The notes under the pieces: generated by a model
What the model saw: the letters and a program-made list of their open reading frames with translations, nothing else
What the model was told of the DNA's origin: nothing
The model's database searches: none
Assembly: GCA_051004735.1 (NCBI GenBank)
Contig: JBPCKA010000013.1
Location: 1-64,000, forward strand
Direction of reading: 5' to 3'
From: Euzebya sp051004735
GTDB taxonomy: Bacteria; Actinomycetota; Nitriliruptoria; Euzebyales; Euzebyaceae
Length of the DNA: 64,000 nucleotides
Part shown: piece after piece, positions 17,571 through 27,183 of the stretch
Numbering within the stretch: position 1 is the stretch's first letter
How the letters are laid out: each line of letters opens with the position of its first letter
Translations under genes and position numbers: made by a program

Positions 17571-18590
17571 TCACCCCAAAGGGCGCGAGGCGTCGGCTGG
17601 CAGCGGGGTACCCGCGAAATGGCACGCCACGGTGTGTCCGCGGGTCTGCTCGACCAGGGGAGGCTCGAGTTCCGCACAGATGTCCTGCGCCAGTGGACAG
17701 CGCGTCCGGAATCGACATCCCGAGGGCGGGTTGGTCGGACTTGGCAGCTCACCCTGAAGGACGACCGCCCGTTGTCTGCTGTGGGGGACCGGTTCCGGGA
17801 TGGCCGAAAGCAATGCCATCGTGTAGGGATGCAGCGGGCTCTCATACAGCTCCCGAGCGGGTGCCAACTCGACGATCTTGCCCAGATACATGACCGCGAT
17901 ACGGTCACTGATGTAGCCGACGACAGCCAGGTTGTGGGCGATGAAGACGTAGGTCAGCCCAAGCTCGCGCTTGAGTTCCAGCAACAGATTCAGTACCTGT
18001 GACTGGATCGATACGTCCAACGCGGACACCGGCTCATCCGCCACCAGAAATCGCGGTCGCAACACCAGTGATCGCGCGATGCCGATCCGCTGGCGCTGCC
18101 CGCCGGAGAACTCGTGGGGGAACCGGTCCAGCGCGTCTTCGTCCAGACCTACGCGGTGCAGCATCTCCACAACCCGGTCGTCGCGCTCCCGCCACGAGGA
18201 CACGCCGTGAATGATGAGCCCCTCCCCCACTATCTGCCGCACGCTCATGCGTGGGTCAAGGGAGCCGACGGGGTCCTGGAAGATGAACTGCATGTCCTGT
18301 CGTATGCGTTTCAACTGCGTAGGACTCAACGCCAGCAGATCCTGGCCCTCGAAAGTAATCTCACCGGCCGTCGGTTCCAGCAGGCGCAGCAGCGTTCGCC
18401 CCAGGGTGGATTTGCCGCATCCCGACTCGCCGACAAGCCCCAGGGTCTCGCCTGGCATCACATCAAGATCGACGCCGTCGACGGCCTTGACCTGGGCGAC
18501 GGTGCGGGCAAGAAAGCCCTTTCGGATGGGGAAATGCTTCTTCACGCCCCGCGCCTGCAGGACTGCCTGGCTGTCTACGGTGCCCGTCAC
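17571..18590 (-). CDS. peptide-type ABC importer ATPase, OppF/DppF subunit
   Basis: 339 residues. Walker A is GESGCGKST, Q-loop FQDP, signature EFSGGQRQRIGIARSL, Walker B FLVADEPVSALDVS. The C-terminal oligopeptide-transporter extension has the Cys-rich GCRFRTRCPLAQDIC that binds an iron-sulfur cluster in DppD/DppF proteins. Start GTG 18590 overlaps the DppD stop (GTGA); the longer open frame upstream lies inside dppD. It powers import with DppBCD and the binding protein encoded upstream in the same operon. Confidence 0.9.
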   Translation of the reverse strand: MTGTVDSQAVLQARGVKKHFPIRKGFLARTVAQVKAVDGVDLDVMPGETLGLVGESGCGKSTLGRTLLRLLEPTAGEITFEGQDLLALSPTQLKRIRQDMQFIFQDPVGSLDPRMSVRQIVGEGLIIHGVSSWRERDDRVVEMLHRVGLDEDALDRFPHEFSGGQRQRIGIARSLVLRPRFLVADEPVSALDVSIQSQVLNLLLELKRELGLTYVFIAHNLAVVGYISDRIAVMYLGKIVELAPARELYESPLHPYTMALLSAIPEPVPHSRQRAVVLQGELPSPTNPPSGCRFRTRCPLAQDICAELEPPLVEQTRGHTVACHFAGTPLPADASRPLG

Positions 18591-19591
18591 GGTTGGGCCT
18601 GTGACCGAAGTCCCGCGCGAGCGCCGTGCTCGCACAACCAACAGGCCGACGACTGCTGTGCCACAGGCAACAAGGGAGGCATGTCGGTCACACAGCGCTC
18701 GAACGCGTAGTCGCAGCGTGGTGCAAATCGGCACCCTGAAGGCCAGTCGAAGGGGCTGGGCACGCTGCCGCCCACGACCTGCAGTGCGTCGGCCTGCGTC
18801 ATGCCCAGAACCGGGATCGAGCGCAACAGGGCCTCGGTATAGGGGTGCTGAGGTTGCTCGAAGACCCGTGCCACCGGACCGCTTTCCACCACCTGCCCGG
18901 CATACATCACGACCACGTCGTGAGCCACCTGCGCGACCACGCCAAGGTCGTGGGTGATCAGGACGACTGCCATGTTCAGGCGCTCTCGCAGATCACGAAG
19001 CAGGGCCAGGATCTGGGCCTGGATGGTCACATCCAGCGCAGTGGTCGGCTCATCTGCAATCAATAGCTTTGGGTCACAGGCCAGTGCGATGGCGATCATC
19101 ACGCGTTGTCGCATGCCGCCGGACAACTCATGCGGGAAGGTATCCACGCGGGTCTCGGGCGAGGGGATGCCAACCAGTCCCAACAACTCGATGGCCCGCT
19201 CACGGGCCAGGCGAGGCTTCACCCGGCGGTGTGCACGGACCGCCTCGATGATCTGGTATCCGATGGTGTAGACCGGATTCAGAGCGCTCATCGGTTCTTG
19301 AAAGATCATGGCAATGTCATCGCCGCGAATGCTCCGCAGTTCGCGTTCGCTCATGCCGACCAGATCGCGGTCCTCAAACACAATCCGACTGCCCTGTTCA
19401 ATCCGACCGGGTTTGTCGATCAGTCCCATGATCGACAAACCGGTGACGCTCTTGCCGCAGCCGGATTCCCCGACCACGCACAGGGTCTTGCCTGGCTGGA
19501 CCTCGAAGTTGACGCCATCGACAGCCCGTGCGATGCCCCCCTTGGTGTGGAACCAGGTCCGCAGGTTCTCCACCTTCAGCAGCGGCGTCAT
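18587..19591 (-). CDS. peptide-type ABC importer ATPase, OppD/DppD subunit
   Basis: 334 residues. Walker A GESGCGKSV, Q-loop FQEPMSALNPVY, signature ELSGGMRQRVMIAIAL, Walker B LLIADEPTTALDV and the H-loop THDLG are intact. The C-terminal Cys motif of the family is present (GCRFAPRCDYAFERC). It pairs with the DppF-type subunit downstream as the heterodimeric motor of the first importer. Ten bases separate it from the permease stop upstream. Confidence 0.92.
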   Translation of the reverse strand: MTPLLKVENLRTWFHTKGGIARAVDGVNFEVQPGKTLCVVGESGCGKSVTGLSIMGLIDKPGRIEQGSRIVFEDRDLVGMSERELRSIRGDDIAMIFQEPMSALNPVYTIGYQIIEAVRAHRRVKPRLARERAIELLGLVGIPSPETRVDTFPHELSGGMRQRVMIAIALACDPKLLIADEPTTALDVTIQAQILALLRDLRERLNMAVVLITHDLGVVAQVAHDVVVMYAGQVVESGPVARVFEQPQHPYTEALLRSIPVLGMTQADALQVVGGSVPSPFDWPSGCRFAPRCDYAFERCVTDMPPLLPVAQQSSACWLCEHGARAGLRSQAQP

Positions 19592-19601
19592 CGGCCCTTC
19601 T

Positions 19602-20531
19602 TCACTGTGACTGACGCAGACGCGGGTCCAGTGCGTCCCGTAGCCCGTCCCCCAGCAGGGTGTAGCCCACGACCGCGGCCAGGATCACCGCACCTGGCGT
19701 GATCAGCAGCCAGGGGGCAGTGAAGAACCGTGCCTGGCTGCCGCTCAGCATCGCACCCCATTCAGGTGTGGGTGGCTGTGCACCCAGGCCAAGAAAGCCA
19801 AGACCGGCCAGCCCCACGATGACCAGGCCCATGGCAAGTGAGGTGGCAATGATCAACGGTGAGATGGAATTGGGCAGCACATGCCGCAACATGACCCGCA
19901 TCCGGGATGCCCCCAAGGCGTGGGCTGCCTCAACGAACTCGCGTTCTCGGATGGACAGCACCATCGAGCGCAGCAAACGGGCGTAGAACGGCACGCCCCC
20001 GATGCCGAAGGCGATCAGGATCTTTGTCAGACCCGGACCCAGCGCCGAGATGATGAGAAGCGCCAATAGCAGTCCGGGGAAGGCCAGCAGCGCATCCATG
20101 CAGCGCATGATCAGGTTGTCGACAACACCGCCGGTGTATCCCGCCACCAGGCCCAGGATCGCGCCCAGGATCGAGGCGATGGCCACTGACAACAAGCCCA
20201 TGACCATTGAGATCCTGGCGCCGTACAGGATTCTGGTCAGCTGATCGCGCCCCAGTTCGTCGGTACCCATGGGATGGGACCACGATGGCGTCCGAAGAGT
20301 GTTCAGCAGATCGATTTTGATGGGCGAGTACGGGGTGAGCACCGGTGCCAGAAGGCCTGCCAGGAACAGCAGCACGACAATGGCCAAGCCGATCTGGACG
20401 CTCCTGGACTGCCGTAGGACCGTCTTCAGCTCCCTGACGACCAGACTGCGTCCACGGCGGCGCGCAATCGGGGGTGCCCCCGTCATCTCGTCCAGCGCCT
20501 CGGGTGCGAGTTGGCTCACCTCCTGACTCAT
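19602..20531 (-). CDS. peptide-type ABC importer permease, DppC-like
   Basis: 309 residues with six predicted membrane helices. The EAA loop that contacts the ATPases is EAAHALGASRMRVMLRHVLP, and the family-specific MGTDELGRDQLTRILYGAR segment is near residue 100. An N-terminal cytoplasmic tail of about 40 residues is normal for DppC. ATG 20531 overlaps the DppB stop (ATGA at 20528-20531). Confidence 0.92.
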   Translation of the reverse strand: MSQEVSQLAPEALDEMTGAPPIARRRGRSLVVRELKTVLRQSRSVQIGLAIVVLLFLAGLLAPVLTPYSPIKIDLLNTLRTPSWSHPMGTDELGRDQLTRILYGARISMVMGLLSVAIASILGAILGLVAGYTGGVVDNLIMRCMDALLAFPGLLLALLIISALGPGLTKILIAFGIGGVPFYARLLRSMVLSIREREFVEAAHALGASRMRVMLRHVLPNSISPLIIATSLAMGLVIVGLAGLGFLGLGAQPPTPEWGAMLSGSQARFFTAPWLLITPGAVILAAVVGYTLLGDGLRDALDPRLRQSQ

Positions 20532-21550
20532 GTGGCACCGCCCTGCACCGAGGCCAGCACCCGCGGATCAAGCTTTGCCTGGGCGACGTCCACCACGGTG
20601 TTGGCGATGACGTACAGCAGCGTGATCAGGATCACCGCCCCTTGCACCACCGGATAGTCGCGTGATTGCAGGGAGATGAAGATGTAGTTGCCGATCCCCG
20701 GCCAACTGAAGATCGTCTCGACGAAGATGGCGGCGGACAACAAGGCGACCAGATCAAGCCCCAGTGCGGTCATGACCGGGTTCAGCGAGTTGCGGACGCC
20801 ATGCTTCATCACCACCCGTGGCTGCGACAACCCCTTCGCCCGCGCGGTGCGAACGTAGTCCTCTCCAAATACTTCAAGAAGGCTGCCACGCATCAACCGT
20901 GCCCAAAAGGCAATGGAGGGCAGGGCCAGGGCAACGGCCGGCAGGAACAGGTGCGACAACGCGCTGCGGACCAGATCCAAGCGTCCCGCCAGCAACGCAT
21001 CAATCACCACGAACCCGGTGACCTGCTGCAGGTCGGCCCGGAAGTCCAAGCGGCCACCCAACGGGAAAAGGTCCAGCTTGAACGCGAACAACCACAGAAA
21101 CATCAAGCCCAACCAAAAGACCGGAACCCCCACCCCGATGGATGAGAGCATCCGGGCCATGTGGTCGAAGGGGGAGGACCGTTTGACCGCCGCGACAATG
21201 CCGATGGGCAGGGCGATCAGGATTTCCAGTGAGAAGGCTGCCATGGCCAACTCGATGCTGGCGGGGATCCGATCCATCAGATCGGTGAACACAGGCTGGT
21301 TGGTCCGGATGGAGATACCGAAGTCCAGGTGGACCAGTCGCTGCAGATACAGCAGGTACTGCTGCGCCAGTGAGGCGTCCAATCCCAGGTAGCGGCGGAT
21401 CTGATCCAATTCCGCCGGCGTGGCATCTGGGGCGGCCATGGCCGAGGCGGGGTCTCCGGGAACCAGGCGGATGATGAAGAAGGTTGCCGTCAGCACCACC
21501 AAGGCGGTGACCAACCCGCTGATCAGTCGTTCAACGCTAAAGCGGAACAT
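20528..21550 (-). CDS. peptide-type ABC importer permease, DppB-like
   Basis: 340 residues with six membrane helices. It starts with the typical RLISGLVTALVVLTATFFII followed by RLVPGDPASAMA. The EAA-like loop is RTARAKGLSQPRVVMKHGVR and the C-terminal helix begins ETIFSWPGIGNYIF. It forms the first importer with the DppC-like protein. It starts 32 bases after the binding-protein stop, in the same transcription unit. Confidence 0.92.
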   Translation of the reverse strand: MFRFSVERLISGLVTALVVLTATFFIIRLVPGDPASAMAAPDATPAELDQIRRYLGLDASLAQQYLLYLQRLVHLDFGISIRTNQPVFTDLMDRIPASIELAMAAFSLEILIALPIGIVAAVKRSSPFDHMARMLSSIGVGVPVFWLGLMFLWLFAFKLDLFPLGGRLDFRADLQQVTGFVVIDALLAGRLDLVRSALSHLFLPAVALALPSIAFWARLMRGSLLEVFGEDYVRTARAKGLSQPRVVMKHGVRNSLNPVMTALGLDLVALLSAAIFVETIFSWPGIGNYIFISLQSRDYPVVQGAVILITLLYVIANTVVDVAQAKLDPRVLASVQGGAT

Positions 21551-21582
21551 TCACTGCCCATCGGTCAACGGAGGCGCCAGTC

Positions 21583-23304
21583 TCACGCTTCGTCGAACCA
21601 TACGTCGGTGAAGTAGTAGGCCGCTGTCTCAAGACCCCGTGCGTTGGCCGCGGCCGCACGCACGACTTCGGTGTGGGCCAGTGGCACAAAGGCAACGTCG
21701 TCGTACAGCATCTGTTGCAGTTCGCCGTAGATGGCTTCACGTGCCTCATCATCGATTTCCTGTGCTGCCTGACCGTACAGCTCCAGGTAGCCGGGGTTGT
21801 ACCCGGCGTAGTTCGCGCTGTAGGTCCACTGCTGCATCATTGAGAAGGCGTTGCCGTCGCTGCCAACGAGGTTGATGGCCACCTGGTAGGGATACTCCGT
21901 GCGTCCCGGGGGACCGAATGAGGACTGGAAGAACGTCGGTGGGTCGATCTGTTGCAGCTCGGTACGGATCCCGGCCTCGGCCAATTGACCCTGTAGCGCC
22001 TGACTCAGCAACAACGTGTTCAAACCGATTGGCGGGGTCGAGAACGACATCGTAATGTCGATGCCGTCGGGATACCCGGCGTCGGACAACAACTGGCGGG
22101 CTGCGTCAGGATCGTAGGGATACCAGGCCAGATCATCGCGAAAGCCGGGGAAACCGGGGAACAGTCCAAAGTTGGGGGTCACCTGTGCGAAGGGTGAAAG
22201 TTCCCCCACGATCGCGCTGAGATCCAGAGCCTGGCTGATGGCTTGACGGACTTCCTTCTGCCCGACCAACTCATCGTTGTGGTCAAAACCTAGGAAGTTG
22301 CCGAAGATTGGCGGCACCGTCAGCAGTTGGATGTCCGGGTTGTCCTGCAGTTGGGCGATCTCGGGGCCCGACACGTCGAACAGATGGATCTCACCGGTCT
22401 GCAACGCCAGCACCCGAGCTCCTGGGTCAGGCATCACCCGCAGCGTCCAACTGTCCAGATACGGCCGGTCCTCCTGCCAGTACCCGTCGTGGCGTGTCAG
22501 CGTGACGCGATCGCCTGCCACCCGCTCGGAGAACTTGAACGGACCCGTTCCCGCGGTCTCAGGACTCTGCCCGAAGTTCGCGGGATCTGCTTCGATCGCA
22601 GCCGGGTTGACGGCAGCCATCGGAAAGGAATCCGCCAGCACGAACATGAAATCGATGATTGGTTCGCTCAAGGCCAGACGAACCGTCATGGGATCCATCG
22701 CCTCGATGGCAGTCACCTTGCCGGGAAAGCCTCCGGCGAAGGCGTCCCAGAACTGGAAGGGCCCGCCCTGATGATTCGGATCATCCTCATACGCGGTACG
22801 GCTCAAGGCGAAGACATACGCCTCGGCGTCAAACGGTGAGCCGTCATGGAAGGTCACGTCTGAACGCAGGTGCAGTATGTATTCCAGACCGTCATCGGAG
22901 ACATCCACCGACTCGGCCAGGTTGGGCACCTGCTCGCCATACTCAAGCGTGCGCCTCAGTGGCGCCTCATAGGTTTGCAACATGGCCAGAGACTGTTGAT
23001 TGTGGGGATCGAGCTGCGGCACGTCGATGTTGACCGCCATGACGAAATCGCCCCCCGCGCGCGGCGTTCCCGCCGCCGGGGATGCCGAGCCGGTTGCCGT
23101 GGACGTTGCGCTGGCAGTGCCTCCGGTGGCCGCCGGTGTGGCAGCGTCAGATCCCTCGGCTACCGGATCGGAGGTCGGGGTACATGCCGCCAGCAACGCC
23201 GGGGGGACCGTCCAGACGGCTCCTGCCCACCCCAGCCGTTTCAAGACCTCACGGCGGTTGATCAACTGGTCCAAAAGAGTCTTCGGCTGGGGATCTGCCG
23301 CCAT
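21583..23304 (-). CDS. family 5 extracellular solute-binding lipoprotein of the first importer
   Basis: 573 residues, SBP_bac_5 family. The N-terminus combines a twin-arginine-like motif (NRREVLKRLG) with a lipobox LLAACT, so the protein is probably exported folded through Tat and lipid-anchored on Cys near residue 41. A Ser/Thr/Ala-rich linker follows, then the binding fold (LDPHNQQSLAMLQTYEAPL, SDVTFHDGSPFDAEAYVFAL, GTGPFKFSERV). It delivers a peptide-like or other oligomeric ligand to DppBCDF. A strong GAGGAG lies before ATG 23304. It heads a ten-gene leftward operon; an AGAAT-N3-ATTCT operator lies about 125 bases upstream. Confidence 0.92.
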   Translation of the reverse strand: MAADPQPKTLLDQLINRREVLKRLGWAGAVWTVPPALLAACTPTSDPVAEGSDAATPAATGGTASATSTATGSASPAAGTPRAGGDFVMAVNIDVPQLDPHNQQSLAMLQTYEAPLRRTLEYGEQVPNLAESVDVSDDGLEYILHLRSDVTFHDGSPFDAEAYVFALSRTAYEDDPNHQGGPFQFWDAFAGGFPGKVTAIEAMDPMTVRLALSEPIIDFMFVLADSFPMAAVNPAAIEADPANFGQSPETAGTGPFKFSERVAGDRVTLTRHDGYWQEDRPYLDSWTLRVMPDPGARVLALQTGEIHLFDVSGPEIAQLQDNPDIQLLTVPPIFGNFLGFDHNDELVGQKEVRQAISQALDLSAIVGELSPFAQVTPNFGLFPGFPGFRDDLAWYPYDPDAARQLLSDAGYPDGIDITMSFSTPPIGLNTLLLSQALQGQLAEAGIRTELQQIDPPTFFQSSFGPPGRTEYPYQVAINLVGSDGNAFSMMQQWTYSANYAGYNPGYLELYGQAAQEIDDEAREAIYGELQQMLYDDVAFVPLAHTEVVRAAAANARGLETAAYYFTDVWFDEA

Positions 23305-23427
23305 GGGATGCTCCTCACGGGGCGTCAAGCCCCACGTTCTGCTGTGGAGATTCAGATTCTGCTCCGGACTGTGCCGATCACTGCCCAACTTGTCAAGGGG
23401 CGGGATCGGATCGGAGTCCACACAATT

Positions 23428-23440
23428 AGAATGCCATTCT
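23428..23440. promoter_or_regulatory. predicted IclR operator 1 (AGAAT-GCC-ATTCT)
   Basis: A perfect inverted repeat, AGAATGCCATTCT, followed by GCT. It is the same core as at 28901, 38988 and 39889. It sits between the 3' end of the fused ATPase gene and the binding-protein gene, in the promoter region of the ten-gene leftward operon. Assignment to the IclR protein encoded at 39 kb is inference from the shared motif. Confidence 0.7.
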
Positions 23441-23453
23441 GCTAGCTCACGGC

Positions 23454-25352
23454 TCAAGCGAGCGGATCGGCACCGCTAAGCCAGTCGGCATCGGAGCGTG
23501 GTATCGAGGCGACCAGTCGCTCGGTGTAGGGATGGGATGGGTTGTCCAGCACCTGATCAATGGGGCCTGACTCCACCACCTCGCCCTGATACAGGACATA
23601 GATCCGTTCTACGACCTGACGGACGACGGCAAGGTCATGGGTGATGAATAGGTAGGCGACCCCCAGGTCCTGACGCAGTTCCTTGAACAGATTGAGGATC
23701 TGTGCCTGCACCGACACGTCCAGTGCTGACACCGGTTCATCGCACACGATCAATCGCGGTCGAACGGCCAGCGCACGAGCGATTGCGACCCGTTGTCGCT
23801 CGCCGCCCGACAAGGCAATCGGTTTGCGAGTGGCGTAGCTGGCTGACAGTCCGACGCGCTCTAGCAGCTCGCCCACGTGCGATGAGGAGGATTCATGGCG
23901 ACCGCGTCCGACCTGCAGTGCTTGTTTCAGGGTGAATCCCACCGTCCGGGCCGGATTCAATGACGAGTAGGGGTCCTGAAAGATGATCTGCACTGTGCGA
24001 CGCAGTCGCGTGCGGTCCGTGGTGTCGAGCGCCAGGTAGTCAACCGCGGAGATGCCGGCGATGTCGATCTGACCACTGTTGGGCGTTTCCAGCCCCACCA
24101 GGCACCGTCCGAGCGTGGTCTTACCCGATCCGGACTCACCGACCAGGCCGACCCCCTCGCCCTCACCCACCGTCAGGTTCACGTCCTTCAGCGCCTGCAC
24201 CTCGCGCACCGCAGCTTTGCCGGCCCCTGCCTGATAGATCTTGTTCAGGTCTCGAACCTGCACCAGTTGCTGATCATCTGGTGGCGCGATGATCTTTACT
24301 GGCTGTTCGGAGACGTGTCGTAGACCAGCCATCTCCGGGCGGATGTCGTCCAGCCGCACGCAGTTGGTGAAACGCCCTGGCTCGACTTCCTGCAGGGGTG
24401 GTGAGCCATCGTGGCACGCCTTCGCAGCCCAGGTGCAACGCGGAGCGAATGCGCAGCACGTCGCGACCGAATCCGGGTCAGGCACCGAGCCCTTGATACC
24501 GGCCAGCACGGGGACACGGCGGTCCCCGGGGGGCTCGGACAGCAGCAGCCCCAGGGTGTAGGGGTGCAATGGTTCAGCTTCAAGGGCGGTCGCCGACGCG
24601 ATCTCCAGCAACGACCCCGCATACAGGACATAGACCCGGTCACACATCGAGAACGCCACCCGCAGATCGTGGGTGATCAACACCAGGCCCATACCCCGCT
24701 TCGCCTGCAGGGACTTCAACAAGATGAGGATGTCCCGCTGGGTCGTCACATCCACCGCCGTCGTTGGCTCATCGGCGATCAGAATCGCGGGATCACGCGC
24801 CAGGCTCGCCGCAATTCCGACCCGTTGGCGCATCCCCCCCGAGAGTTGGAAAGGGAAGCGGACCGCAACCCGGGGGTCGCTGATGCCCACCTCATTCAAC
24901 CGCTCCAGTGCCTGGGCGTGGTGCCCTCCACTCACGCGCTGGCCAGACCGATCTGCTCGAAGACCCTCCTCCAGATGGATACCGCAGCGCAGCAGTGGGT
25001 TGAGCATGGTGTAGGGGTCTTGCAGCACCAGGCCGATCTCGCCACCACGGACCTGTCGAAGCCGTCGCTCAGGCAGATCAAGCAGGTTGTCCTTGCCGTA
25101 CTGGACCACCCCTGTGGCCGACAGCCCCGCGGGCAGCAACCCCAGCAGAGCACGTGCCGTCATGGACTTTCCGCTACCTGATTCACCGACGATCCCGATT
25201 GTCTCACCGGTTCCCAAGGTCAGATCGACATCGCGCACGATTGTCCGACGACGTCCCCCCAACCGGCTGGTGATGGACAGACCCCGCACTTTCAGCAGCG
25301 CCGGATCCGAGACTGAATTGACCTGTTCCCGCACGGCTTGCCCCACGATCAT
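23454..25352 (-). CDS. fused two-domain peptide-type ABC importer ATPase (DppD-DppF fusion)
   Basis: 632 residues with two complete ATPase halves. First half (about 20-330): Walker A GESGSGKSM, signature QLSGGMRQRVGIA, Walker B ILIADEPTTAVDV, and a family Cys motif CCAFAPRCTWAAKAC. Second half (about 355-632): GESGSGKTT, ALSGGERQRVAIARAL and LIVCDEPVSALDV. Separate DppD and DppF genes are the norm and are present in the first importer, so this fusion distinguishes the second. It is coupled to the DppC-like permease upstream (ATGA at 25349-25352) and is the last gene of the 28.9-23.5 kb operon. Confidence 0.92.
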   Translation of the reverse strand: MIVGQAVREQVNSVSDPALLKVRGLSITSRLGGRRRTIVRDVDLTLGTGETIGIVGESGSGKSMTARALLGLLPAGLSATGVVQYGKDNLLDLPERRLRQVRGGEIGLVLQDPYTMLNPLLRCGIHLEEGLRADRSGQRVSGGHHAQALERLNEVGISDPRVAVRFPFQLSGGMRQRVGIAASLARDPAILIADEPTTAVDVTTQRDILILLKSLQAKRGMGLVLITHDLRVAFSMCDRVYVLYAGSLLEIASATALEAEPLHPYTLGLLLSEPPGDRRVPVLAGIKGSVPDPDSVATCCAFAPRCTWAAKACHDGSPPLQEVEPGRFTNCVRLDDIRPEMAGLRHVSEQPVKIIAPPDDQQLVQVRDLNKIYQAGAGKAAVREVQALKDVNLTVGEGEGVGLVGESGSGKTTLGRCLVGLETPNSGQIDIAGISAVDYLALDTTDRTRLRRTVQIIFQDPYSSLNPARTVGFTLKQALQVGRGRHESSSSHVGELLERVGLSASYATRKPIALSGGERQRVAIARALAVRPRLIVCDEPVSALDVSVQAQILNLFKELRQDLGVAYLFITHDLAVVRQVVERIYVLYQGEVVESGPIDQVLDNPSHPYTERLVASIPRSDADWLSGADPLA

Positions 25353-26215
25353 CGGGCCCGACCCCGGTCACTCAGGCGCTCTTCCAACCAATCGCCCAGC
25401 AGGTTCATGCTGGCAGCCGTCAACACGATCATCACGCCAGGCGCAAGCGCGGCTGCGGCGTTCGTGAACAGCAACGTGCGACTTTCGGCCAGCATCCGAC
25501 CCCAGTCAGCGGTTCCCGGCCCCACACCCAGCCCCAGGAACGACAACGCAGACAAGGCCAGCAAGCCGTAGGCGAAGCCCAGAAAGGCACTCGCCAACAC
25601 CAGCGGAGTCAGATTCGGCCAGATGTGCTGCAGCGCGACACGGCGACTGGATAGTCCCAGGACTCGCGCCGCCTCGACATAGGCACGTGGGCGTTGCTCC
25701 AGGGTTGCGGCTCGGATCAACCGCGTGTCATAGGGGGAACTGAGCAGAATCAGCACCGCAACGGCACGCCAGTACCCACCGCCCAACACACCGACGACCA
25801 CGATCGCCACCAGATGTCCTGGTAGGGCGAACATCAGGTCAGCCCAGCGCAGGACCACCATGTCGATCCGTCCCCCGCGGTAGCCGGCCAGCAGCCCCAA
25901 CGCTCCGCCGAGGACCGTGGCGCCCAGGGTGATCAGGGCCGGGCCGACGATCGCCGTGCGGGTCCCGACGATCACCCGGGACAACACGTCGCGGCCAAGA
26001 TCATCGGTGCCCAGCCAGTGTGCCCAACTAGGGCTGCTCACTCCCGTGGCCAGATCCTGGGCAGACGGGCCCTGGGGTGCGACTGTCGGGCCGAAGACCG
26101 CCAGGATGATGACCGTCACGACGAACAGAAAGCACAACGCGATGAGGATCGGAAACCTGGTACGCCATCGTGCCGGCTCCCGCACACCGGCCGCAGCGAT
26201 GGTGACCTCACTCAT
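25349..26215 (-). CDS. peptide-type ABC importer permease, DppC-like (second importer)
   Basis: 288 residues, six membrane helices. GTDDLGRDVLSRVIVGTRTA is the family segment after the first periplasmic loop, and the ATPase-contact loop is EAARVLGLSSRRVALQHIWP. It overlaps both neighbours by four bases, giving strict translational coupling in the binding protein-DppB-DppC-ATPase operon. Confidence 0.92.
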   Translation of the reverse strand: MSEVTIAAAGVREPARWRTRFPILIALCFLFVVTVIILAVFGPTVAPQGPSAQDLATGVSSPSWAHWLGTDDLGRDVLSRVIVGTRTAIVGPALITLGATVLGGALGLLAGYRGGRIDMVVLRWADLMFALPGHLVAIVVVGVLGGGYWRAVAVLILLSSPYDTRLIRAATLEQRPRAYVEAARVLGLSSRRVALQHIWPNLTPLVLASAFLGFAYGLLALSALSFLGLGVGPGTADWGRMLAESRTLLFTNAAAALAPGVMIVLTAASMNLLGDWLEERLSDRGRAR

Positions 26216-27180
26216 CCGCCGACCCGACTGAAGCGAATCCGTGGATCGATGAAGAGGTACAACACATCAGTCAGCAGATTCACCGCGATGACCACGGTCG
26301 CGGTCAGCATCGCCAGGCCCTGGACCACCGCCACATCCTGAAACGTCACCGAGTCGATCAGCAATGACCCCAGGCCTGGCAGGGCGAAGGTCACCTCGAC
26401 CAGAACCGCGCCGCTGAGCATGACACCCAGAATCAAGCCGCTGGCAGTGACCACGGGAATCAGGGCATTCCGCAATCCGTAGGTGACCAGCAGCCGCCGA
26501 GGGGACAACCCCCTGGCGCGTCCGAAGACCATGTAGTCCTGGTCCAACGCGGCAATCATTCCGGTTCGGGTGAACTTCAGAACAGGAGCCACCCCGGTCA
26601 ACGCCAGAGCCAGCGCCGGTAACGTCAGATGCCACAACTGATCGGGGAAGCTCCGCCCCTGTCCGAACGCCGGAAACCAGCCCAGGACCACGGCGAACAC
26701 ATACAACAGGAACACCCCGGTGGCGAACGCAGGGGCGCTGACCCCGATGACGCTGAAGGTCACCGCCGCGCGGTCGACCGCGGAGCGCTTCTTGGTGGCC
26801 GCCAGAACTCCCAGAGGTACCCCGACAGTCATGATGATGACAAAGGCGTAACCGCCCAGCAGCAGGGTCAACCCCATCCGGTCCCGCAGAGCCTGGACCA
26901 CCGGTTCCGTGGTCCGTGTCGACGTGCCGAAATCCAGCCTGCTGGCATCGGCTACCCAGTAGCCGTACTGACTCAGGAATGATTCGTCCAGGTGGTAGCG
27001 CGCCCGTATGGCCTCAACGACTTCGGGGTCCATTGGCCGCGTGCTCCCGATCAGCACCTGTTCGGGAGTTCCGGGGGCAACGAACTGCAGTGAGAAGATC
27101 CCAAAGGAGATGATCGCCAGCAGCACGACCATGCCTACCAGTCGCTTGGCCACGAAGGTGAGCGTGCGTCGAGCGTCCAC
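26212..27180 (-). CDS. peptide-type ABC importer permease, DppB-like (second importer)
   Basis: 322 residues, six membrane helices. Family features: VAKRLVGMVVLLAIISFGIF, then FVAPGTPEQVL, a loop with GRARGLSPRRLLVTYGLRNA, and a closing LFIDPRIRF. It forms the second membrane pore with the following DppC-like protein. It starts three bases after the second binding-protein stop. Confidence 0.92.
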   Translation of the reverse strand: MDARRTLTFVAKRLVGMVVLLAIISFGIFSLQFVAPGTPEQVLIGSTRPMDPEVVEAIRARYHLDESFLSQYGYWVADASRLDFGTSTRTTEPVVQALRDRMGLTLLLGGYAFVIIMTVGVPLGVLAATKKRSAVDRAAVTFSVIGVSAPAFATGVFLLYVFAVVLGWFPAFGQGRSFPDQLWHLTLPALALALTGVAPVLKFTRTGMIAALDQDYMVFGRARGLSPRRLLVTYGLRNALIPVVTASGLILGVMLSGAVLVEVTFALPGLGSLLIDSVTFQDVAVVQGLAMLTATVVIAVNLLTDVLYLFIDPRIRFSRVGG

Positions 27181-27183
27181 GGT

